Shown one piece after another: positions 56,060-64,000 of a stretch of 64,000 nt of DNA. Within the stretch, counting starts at the first letter, position 1; every line of letters starts with the position of its first letter. The DNA lies in assembly GCA_037952775.1 (NCBI GenBank), contig JBANAY010000004.1, positions 8,370,001 to 8,434,000 on the forward strand. The letters are read 5' to 3'. This DNA is from Clonostachys chloroleuca (taxonomy: Eukaryota; Ascomycota; Sordariomycetes; Hypocreales; Bionectriaceae). Below the pieces are notes generated by a model. The model was not told the origin of the DNA. It saw only the letters and a program-made list of their open reading frames with translations, and made no database searches. The position numbers and the translations under genes are program-made.

Positions 56060-56860
56060 ATGGTCTATAGTCTCAGTGACTTGAGCAACGGCTCAAAAAT
56101 TCCTTGGAACTTACTTCGACAAGAGGTGAAAGAAGCCGTTGTTGACTTTACGAAAGGCGGGCCTGATATACCTCATGCAGAGCTCAGGCTGATTCTTGCC
56201 CAAGGAGTTGAGCTAACCGAAGACGATGGAACCAAGATGGTATATCCTGTCGTATGGGCTCGAATCCCCACCTAGTGCCCCGCCCACATCTCGGAATCTA
56301 CTCTACATGTACCTTGCGTACTGAGGAGGCAAGTTATGGCATGCACAGTCTCGCGTCTTTTATCTTCCCACGCCACAAAAAGGCTAGAGTTGGTGTATAT
56401 CTTGCTGCACTGAGTGGGAGGTATAAAAAAATACCCTCGCTATTCCACAAACCTATTGCAGTTCGATTCTCTTGTGCGAATGCCAAACCTGGGAGGCAAA
56501 TTGGACTATGAGTCCCGTGATGTTGTGTAAGTTTTCGAAGTTTATTCCTAGATTTTTGTTTCCTCATAATCTGTTTCTCCTCTGGCTTCTAGCTAACCAA
56601 GGCGCAGAGCCCAATGGGTGGTTAGGCTTTATAAGACGGGCTTCATGGGCTTGACGGCTAAGTGTGTGAAGTCGCACGACAGACTTGTTATGCTAGAAAA
56701 TCTGTCGCTGAAGAATGAAATAAATATGCCAGTTCTTGAAAATGAGAAGGTTATTAGATGTTTGAATTCAGATATAGCCATATTTCTGAGGATGCCAGAA
56801 GGACACTGGGCTCGTGGATGGATGGTGATGTTAATAGATGGTGATGTTAATAGATGGTGA
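56060..56860 (+). pseudogene. Tandem family member A, broken
   Basis: First of three paralogues that share a two-exon plan. Exon 1 is about 56060-56526 and exon 2 is 56608-56860, with the shared splice (GT|GTAAGT, then xCCCAATGG). Its conserved N-terminal block DFTKGGPDIPHAELRLILAQ aligns with members B and C. The frame is lost near 56250: VVWARIPT ends in TAG, while another frame continues SNPHLVPRPHLGIY and HSLASFIFPRHKKA, and returns to the first frame before the donor (DYESRDVV). Exon 2 reads VAQWVVRLYKTGFMGL. Total length (240 codons) is almost equal to that of member B, which fits a minus-one plus a compensating plus-one change. Function unknown. Confidence 0.55.
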
Positions 56861-56868
56861 TGTTAATA
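56821..56868 (+). repeat. 16-bp minisatellite, three copies
   Basis: GATGGTGATGTTAATA repeated three times head to tail at the 3' end of member A. Because 16 is not a multiple of three, the repeat changes frame and supplies the stop. Confidence 0.9.
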
Positions 56869-57973
56869 GTGTTTCTAACTACCATGTACTCATTTTGGGA
56901 TTGAGCAAATGCAGAGACATCATCCTCGGCAAAAGTCTGGTGGTGTATAATTATATATTTACAATGATAAGTTTTGATTTAATTTTCCTTCTTTAGACGA
57001 GACTATCATGATTGAGAGCATGCTTTATGTCGGACGCTCCTCGTTCCCACCCATACTGACGCTGGTTACGGGTCGCGCTTATACAACACCAACTTATGCA
57101 TTGCCATGTCTAGAAACTCTAAAAGCGGAATATGATTAGGCAGTTGATGATTTGATGGTTTATACCATGACGGTGATATAGAATTCTATTTATGTTGGGT
57201 TTGAGATCGAGATGCATTGCTTGGATTTCTGAAGTTTTGAAGTTATGTTGTTTACCACCTTTCATATATGCCAGTCTATTGTGTGTTGATTACCGCCAGC
57301 ACGCTTGATATCATTTTTACGGGTTGATGTACAGTGATACCTGATCTCTTTTCCGGTTTGCCTTATACACAAGAGTGTTAATGGTCCGCATAATAGGAAA
57401 TCATGTCCGGTCATGGTCCCACCAAGGTTGACTGGTGCGACTCCAACATATTATTACGGCGTTTTGAAATACGCGTTTAAACTCCCCCTCTCATCAAGGA
57501 CACTCAAACTGTGACCTAGCTCTATCTTTCAAATCCAATATCGCTCCAGAAGTCGACTGAAGAACTTTAATTGAGGCAGTGACGCGAGGGCAGTGGATGA
57601 TCTCTCCTAATGTTCCTTGTTAGCTTTAATGAATGCCAGCCCTAATCTCGTAATGTGGACCTCGCTGATAAATCTTGCCAGCTCAAAGTATTTTAATTAT
57701 TACCTCACACTTTCGCTGTGAGCCCAAGTTACTCCATCTAGTCCTTTCTTGTGAGTGTTTCTGATTGCTTGTTCCTTTACCGCCCTCAATATGTAAGCAT
57801 AGCCGTAAATAGCCTGCTTGTAGTCTTCAGTCGAGACGAGCGATCATACTGTGGACCTCAGTGGTGAATCACTGCTGAAGATATGACATAAATATGCGCA
57901 GCCTGCGACCCCAAACAGCTAACAAATTTAGCCACTACTTCCTGAAAGACTCATTACGACATCTATCCACACA
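56869..57973. other. Intergenic, no gene seen
   Basis: Between family members A and B. No protein-like frame. Confidence 0.45.
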
Positions 57974-58800
57974 ATGAACACTAACCATATGGAAGATCGC
58001 AAGCTTATGAATGTCCTTGACTGCGAGGATCTAGAACCGATTCTTACTCAAAGAGTAGTAAAAACGTATGTTGAGTTCACCCCAGGAGAAGGCTCAAGGC
58101 CTCATACAGAATTCCGTTTGGTTCTTGAGAATGGAGTCCTACTTGAAGACCGCGGCAAATACAAAACAATATTATCCTGCAGCATCGGTGCCAACCCAAG
58201 CCGCTCAGACAACAAAGAGACATCCGTTATTTTTCGCCCTCTAACATTTAGCGACCACCATCGAAGATCTTTCGCTTCTTTCCAATTTGATGTATCACAG
58301 AAGAATGCTGCGGTTCGTGATTTCATTAAGGCGCTCAGAGGGAACCGTGGAGAAGCAGATTTCTCTATATTCGTTTCTTGCAAGTTTGGCAAGCCTCCGA
58401 TCACAGAAGGGTGCCTTGACATTGTGTAAGTTTTATCAAAGACCTGGCATCCAACAGCGGGAGAAATTAGTTCTAATTTTTTCTGAACATCTATCCATGT
58501 ATCTTTCGCTTCTGCTAACTAGAGACTAGAACCCAATGGGTAATAAGGCTGAATGAACATCAATTAATGGGTTGGGATGCTTCCGAAGTGAAGTCAGCGT
58601 ACACTTTCAGACGTGATAATCTCCCACTGCAGTTCCATAGGTTCACCGCTAAGGGATATACGCATTCACTCACTGAAGGAGGCACCCTGGAAATGACTAT
58701 TGATATTCCGATGGTACCAGGATTCCTTGTGGACGATGCTGCCCGGGTCAAAGAGTACAGAGGTATACGGCTTCCCTACGCTCCAAGGAGTATATCCTAA
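57974..58800 (+). CDS. Tandem family member B, 240 aa, intact
   Basis: Exon 1 is 57974-58425 and exon 2 is 58530-58800 (452 + 271 nt = 241 codons). The start is MNTNHMEDRKLMNVLD. It has no signal peptide and no membrane segment. The block YVEFTPGEGSRPHTEFRLVL is shared with A (DFTKGGPDIPHAELRLIL) and C (VFTQCRDIKPHAELTLEV). A second shared block precedes the intron (FASFQFDVSQKNAAVRDFIK), and a third begins exon 2 (VTQWVIRLNEHQLMG). The fold looks mixed alpha/beta; I do not recognise the family. This is the only member of the three that is fully open. Its downstream neighbour, a remnant with reading up to 59203, might be a further exon, but the phases do not match. Confidence 0.65.
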
Positions 58801-58837
58801 TTATATCTCGATAAGGATAGGTCATGTAATTTAGCAA

Positions 58838-59203
58838 GGAGTTCAACTGTACTACGAAGTTTCATTGGGGAATGAAGTCTCTAGTATTTATATTGAAACC
58901 GTGTCAAAAATTATGAATCGACCAAATCTATACTCTCTGTGCTATGAAACCCGAGGCAATGGCGGTAGCAGAACTCGGAACCTTAACATTATTGAGCCAT
59001 CCCGGACGCTTATTGACCTATCATATCTTACTCAACGATATTGAAGATTCGTAGATGATCTGGCTTTCAAAATCCAAAATATATCACGACCACTTGGCAT
59101 GAGTTATCAGAGCAAATACCGGCCTAATTCTCGTCTTATACCTTGGCCAAGAAACATTTTCACTGGTGATAGAATCGTTGAGGATGAGCCGGTTTTCTAC
59201 TAA
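58838..59203 (+). pseudogene. Remnant exon of unknown gene, in-frame TGA
   Basis: After an acceptor-like ATTTAG, one frame reads QGVQLYYEVSLGNEVSSIYI, then NLNIIEPSRTLIDLSYLTQ, then TGA (59042-59044), then RFVDDLAFKIQNISRPLG to a TAA at 59201-59203. One C-to-T change of CGA explains the TGA. No family recognised. It may be the 3' part of member B or a separate relic. Confidence 0.4.
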
Positions 59204-61008
59204 TTCGGATCCCTTGACACAAAGGGATATTGGCCGTTCTTCTGTTTTCCATCTTTAGTTTCCATACTCCGGCTCTGAATCAGAGCAGGCAATGTACGGC
59301 AAGAACAAAATAGCACTTAAAATGATTATGAAACCTCAGCTCTAAATGTGACTAGTTTTCGGATGATATTCTCTTTCACGATGCTCGAGCATACAAGCGG
59401 TTCAATGATTGGCCTCTATTACCATTCATCTGACAGACTGTGATATATCCAGGCAGTAGAATTTATACATCACTGTCAAGGAAATTCATTCGCACTCATG
59501 CTGCTGAAAGCTTCAGTCACGAACTTGAGTTACGAAAATGCCATACCCAATTTCGTGCATATCCAACACACGACCGAGAGCCATAACACCCACTGCGTGA
59601 TAAAGACTCATAATCTCTTCACAAGCCCAAACAATGGCTAAGTAAGGATGTGTTGACTAGCATAAAGGGACTCTAGCCTATTTCCTATGTATGGGAAAGC
59701 CTATGCAACCCTGAGAACGTAGAAAGCTCTCATTATTTGGCACCGAGATCTCAATATATCTGGAAAATCATTTACTAAATGAGACCTGGGGGGCTTATAT
59801 TGATATTGGTTCAACAAGCCACAAACAGTCCAAGTCGGGTTTCTGTGGGGGCAGAGCTAAAAAGCCTTGGATCTTCAAAATGACAATTAATCGCCGCGGC
59901 CCAATCTCTTATCACAATGCTACTTCCTTCATGAATAGGTGAAGACGAGTTGGAGAAGATACGGCGCCAACAAGGGTTTGTTGATGGACCGAACGGTCAC
60001 AGAGTATTAGCATGCAACAATGAACAATTAGCACCAACCAGAAGAGTCCGATTGCAGTGGAATAGGTACTCAAACATACAACCCAAAACTAGGATGGTGC
60101 TACCAAGGAAATATATGTGCGATCTCATCGGCTATCAACAAGGGCCCAAATCTATGATTTGGATTATTTCGTTTCTACGTGTAATGCTACAATGATGCTA
60201 GTTGAATTACAGCCGTAGCAAGAAAAGTCTCCACGCCCTATAGCCGGGATAGATATAATGCCGCCCATACAGGCATGCCTTAATGCCAGAGGTCTGTCAT
60301 GATCGCATTACCTGTTCGCCCAGGATCTGCCACATTATAGTACACCACGGGGGCTTGTAAGAGTCAAGATGCAGGCGATTAAATGCTGCTGTCATCCTTA
60401 TTTGTTCACACTAGCTGGTCTTCTTTGAGTCAAGCAGTGTTCTAATGCAAACGTAACCTCTCCCTTTCGCAATCAAGTCATCACCACCACCGACTACGCC
60501 CTATGGCCGTTCGAATTCGCATCCCTTTATCCTTCATGTCCATCTTCAGTCTAACCCTACAACAAGTTTAGCTCTAAATCCCAATGAAGGTTTTCGTAAT
60601 TCCTCTACAGCCAGTTGCCGCTTGCTTGTTCAGATATTGTGACGTGAATGACCAAAAGTTTTCACTTCAACTCCCGTTTATCCTTTCGCATGTCAAACCA
60701 GGTTCGCCAACAAGAGTACACACTCCACGACAACTAATTTCAGGCTTTCTATCAGAATTTCTACGATGAATGAATCCAAGTACCTTTCTTTGGTTAGTGA
60801 ACCATTGGTTGCTGAGTGATTCACTGTACTTTCAAAACTCAAACTCGGAGTATTCGAACATATGTAGGACGTACATAAGTACAGGTTCATTTTTTCTAAG
60901 CCGGATGAATCGCAAGACAGGAAATGTATAAATAAGCGCTACCTCGCATACTGGCCATCGAAATTTGCTCCCAATCTAGCTTCGACACAGGAAACTGAAA
61001 TCGCAACC
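59204..61008. other. Relic-rich interval
   Basis: Scattered coding-like stretches without a full gene. Examples on the plus strand are ISIYLENHLLNETWGAYIDI (about 59749-59810) and DELEKIRRQQGFVDGPNGHR (about 59946-60005). Frames and stops do not allow a model. A TATA box for member C (TATAAATA, 60927-60934) lies about 75 bp before its ATG. Confidence 0.4.
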
Positions 61009-62238
61009 ATGGCATCCATCGACCCAGCTTTCGCCGGCATAGTTTGCGCTTCCAACTTTAAGCACATCGACCTCATTGATATGAACGGCCCATTGTCCCG
61101 AATATTGACGCAACATGTTATCAACATCTATGTTGTATTCACTCAGTGCAGAGACATTAAACCACATGCCGAGTTAACGCTAGAGGTAGAGACTGATATA
61201 CCACTCGGGTGCCTTCCACCCGGATGGCTTCCAATGAAGACAAACACAATTGTCCTGGGGATGAATTCCCATTTGCTAACTACCTACGACAACTTCGGAT
61301 CATCAATTACTCTCAGCACTCCATATTTGCATGGCGCGCATCTCTGCTCCCTTCGATTCGATGTAGCAAAAAAGAGGCATACTCTGAAGCAGTACCTGCA
61401 GATTCTCAGACGGAACCCTCGACAAGATTTGGGCACGTTCGCGAATGGCAGAAATTACGAAATTGGGACCGGGGTGCGCGCTCAAACAATGGGATCTCGC
61501 GACTTTGTGTAAGTTCTAAAACAAAGCACCTGCTATTTACTTCTTCTTGTTCTGTCATTACTCTTCCTTGTTACATTTTGCTAAAAAATATCCTAGGACG
61601 CAATGTATGATCAGGTGGCAACGAAGCAACATGATCTCCTTGAAGAAGGTTGTGGAATATGAAGTAGCAGGTCAACGGATCGCCCCCGAACCCCCTTCCA
61701 CTTCTTTGACTTAATTACGAAGCCGCATAGAATCGAGAATGGAATTGTTCGCTGGGATGGCCCCGAAATCTCGATGCAGATGGGGATTTATGAGGCCCGG
61801 GTGACAAAAGATTTTGAGAAGTATTATGCGCCTATGGACACGTCCGTCGACCTAAGCGGCGGTAGACCTGACGCCTCAACGTCCTCATCAGCCCTGGCAG
61901 ATCTACCAATCGACGGGTTTCTGAAGAGGATACCAATTCAACTATATCCGCTGACGGTAAATCCATTACCTTCAGGTCCACTACCAGTCTTACCAGTCCA
62001 GGTACATCTACTAGTCCCACTTCGACCAGGCGACAGATCTCTCCCACTCAAAGAGTTCCAAACGTACGAAGCCGAGCGGCTAGATGCAGGATTCCCAGGG
62101 CAGACGGAACAAGGCCAGACGGGGCTCCAAACCCAGCAGTTATATCCAAGCTTGCAGGGGCAGATGGGACAAGGAGAGATGAGATACCAAGTCCAGGAGC
62201 CATATCAAGGATCACAAGGGCAGACGCAATTCCAATGA
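61009..62238 (+). pseudogene. Tandem family member C, one-base frameshift, Gln-rich tail
   Basis: Exon 1 is 61009-61508 and exon 2 is 61597-62238, using the same splice position as A and B (RDFV|TQCMIRW). Exon 1 carries the shared blocks VFTQCRDIKPHAELTLEV and CSLRFDVAKKRHTLKQYLQI. In exon 2 the first frame ends at TAA (61712-61714) after EPPSTSLT. The next frame, from about 61672, reads STDRPRTPFHFFDLIT and continues open to 62238, aligning with member B. The exons sum to 1142 nt, one short of a multiple of three, so one base is missing near 61668-61672. Unlike B, it has a long extra C-terminus: a Pro/Leu-rich part and then degenerate Gln/Gly-rich repeats (GQTEQGQTGLQTQQ). Restored length is about 380 residues. 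Function unknown. Confidence 0.6.
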
Positions 62239-62539
62239 CAGCCGCCATATGAATGGCACCAGGCATCTCAACAGCAGTAAGGAGACTGAGGCTATTGGTA
62301 ACATGGTTTAGAAGCTCGGCTATTGACTAAGCGCATTTCTCTTTTCTTTGTAGACAGTCAGGCATTGCTTTGATTGTTCTCTGCGAAAATTTGTACTTTT
62401 CGGCTACACAATCTGAGGAATCACAGAATAAATGTCAAGTCCGCAAAATTACAACGGCAGCAAGTCCTATCTGTGTATGTCTTATTGTTGTTCCAGATTG
62501 AGTAAAGGCTGGAGTTCAAATGTTTATTAACAATAGTTG
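62239..62539. other. Transition into AT-rich DNA
   Basis: 3' flank of member C. No gene seen. Confidence 0.5.
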
Positions 62540-64000
62540 TATTATTTGACTCAGCCTCTAGCTCAAGCTCAGTTATTAACTCCTATAGAATAATAAATAA
62601 TTAAAGTAGTTCGGGTTCTTAATAAAGGATAAGAAAAGAGATAAATTCCTTAGCTATTAAATTAAATATCTTTAAGAGATAGTTTTAGTATATATATAGT
62701 AAATCCTTACTACCTTAATCCAAAAGATAAATATCCTATAATTATCTGCTCCTCCGGTATACTATCTCAGAAGTACTAGTATATAGTATATTACAGTCTT
62801 CCTTTCTACAGACTAAACTACTTTGAGCTATATATAGAGTTATATATATTCTTACTACTATCTTTAATAAGTACTTCCTAGTTATAGCTAGTAGTATTAA
62901 TAAACTTAATATAATTAGAAATAAAATAAAAGCAATTAGAACCTACTAGGAGACTTAAGAATATATATAACTCTTATTCTTATTCTAATAGTTCTTAGTT
63001 TATATTCTAAGTTATAATAACTTTACTAAAGTACTGAGCTAGTATTTTATCTAATATATATAGGCTTAACTTCTCCTATATTTTTAATATAAATAAGGTT
63101 AAATACCCCTCTTTACTTTAAGTATTATAAGGTATAGGTTAAATAGTAGTAAAACTAACTACTACTTCTTCAGACTTACTTTACCAAGTATTATACTTAT
63201 CTTAGTTAATATTCTCTAAGTCAGTCTTATACTTAGAGGATATAAATCCCAGGAGGAAGAAGGCCCAGAAATAATAATTAGGGAATTAATAAAGACTGAG
63301 CTATTACTATAGTAAAATATTACTATCTATTATAGTATCTCTGCTATACTAGTTAGATATTAGTATATCTAGTCCTATATATTATAAATTTAGATTATAT
63401 ATTAGAAATTAACTATTAGTATAAATAAGTAGATAAAGTTAGATTATAATATTAATAATATCTTAAAAGTTAAGTATATATCCTTATAGTCTACTCCTTT
63501 AATATATAAGATAGTTAGATAAAGACTACTAATAATATTAAATTAAAGATAGAAAAGCTAGACTAGGCTAAAGGATAAGTCTAAAGAAAACTACTATTAT
63601 TACCTAGAATTATACTATTTAATATATAAAATATATCTAGAGTCCCCTTAAATACTACTAATAATCTAGGGTATTTAAACTTAGAAACCTTTTAAAGTAG
63701 TATTATAAAAAGTAATATCTTAATAGATTCTACTTTTCTTAATATAAGCAGTATATTAAAAATTAGTAAATTCTTTTAATTATAAGGATTAATAGCCTAA
63801 TATTATTATATTAAGCTGATTAAGTAATAACTATTTATATCCCTATTAGAATTATATAATACCTCCTTTTTTTCCAGACTCTATCTCTAGTTAATCTTAT
63901 TATAGGTACTTCTTAGATCTGAAAAGTAGTTTTATAATTTATTTAACTAAAATCCTAACTTCTATATAAAGTATATATAAGGGAAATAAATTTATTTAAG
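62540..64000. repeat. AT-rich, RIP-like transposon relic, runs off the window
   Basis: Composition changes sharply: long stretches consist almost only of A and T with TA steps dominant and CA/TG steps scarce, the footprint of repeat-induced point mutation. All six frames are dense in stops. On the plus strand near 63480-63740 a weak pattern (YYYYLELYYLIYKIYLESP, later KVIS followed by LLFL) recalls the region before the reverse transcriptase of Ty1/copia elements, but this is a guess. It may continue past the right edge. Confidence 0.65.

Noticed and set aside
1..64000. CRISPR arrays, bacterial operons or ribosome-binding sites
   Set aside because: Introns and gene families are clearly fungal; no spaced direct-repeat array is present.

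Overview
This is nuclear DNA from a filamentous ascomycete (Pezizomycotina, most likely a Sordariomycete; genus not resolved). The evidence is short introns (about 50-90 nt) with GTAAGT-type donors and CTAAC/CTGAC branch sites, plus HET-domain, Zn2Cys6, BTB, F-box and FHA-kinase genes, a Fot1/Pogo transposon, and an AT-rich block with a RIP-like look. Gene models below were assembled by joining reading frames across canonical splice sites. Where exon lengths are given, I checked that they sum to a multiple of three, or note where they do not.

Layout. 0-5 kb: a decayed BTB/POZ gene, a small four-exon-free membrane protein with a 14-nt microexon, and a secreted, probably GPI-anchored S41 peptidase. 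6-12.5 kb: a HET-domain gene, divergent from an FAD monooxygenase that is followed by a Zn2Cys6 regulator. 13-17 kb: a broken unknown gene and a multi-exon F-box protein. 17-22 kb: an FHA-pseudokinase divergent from a long coiled-coil protein. 22-26 kb is gene-free. 26-34 kb: an SNF-type (neurotransmitter:sodium symporter) transporter, an ankyrin-repeat gene, gene relics, and the core gene FCF1. 35-40 kb: a small lysine-rich secreted protein, an F-box protein and a coiled-coil protein. 40-42 kb: an intact Pogo-family transposon sitting in the promoter of a glutathione S-transferase gene. 43-55 kb: an SDR, a bZIP regulator, an arylsulfatase, an organic-anion MFS permease and a DHA2 MFS transporter. 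55-64 kb: three tandem, diverged members of one unrecognised two-exon family, other relics, then about 1.5 kb of very AT-rich DNA.

Working relationships (inferred). The bZIP, arylsulfatase and Dal5-type permease are contiguous and could serve sulfate-ester scavenging. The monooxygenase and Zn2Cys6 factor are co-oriented, with CGG triplets in the monooxygenase promoter. The HET, ankyrin, FHA-pseudokinase and BTB genes are typical of variable fungal compartments, while FCF1 and the SNF transporter are conserved genes embedded between them.

Two cross-cutting patterns matter for any reader. First, six otherwise well-preserved genes carry one frameshift each, and every one is a one-base deficit. 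This points to homopolymer-type sequence error or a biased mutation process. Second, several other genes carry single in-frame TAG or TGA codons that a C-to-T change of CAG or CGA would explain.
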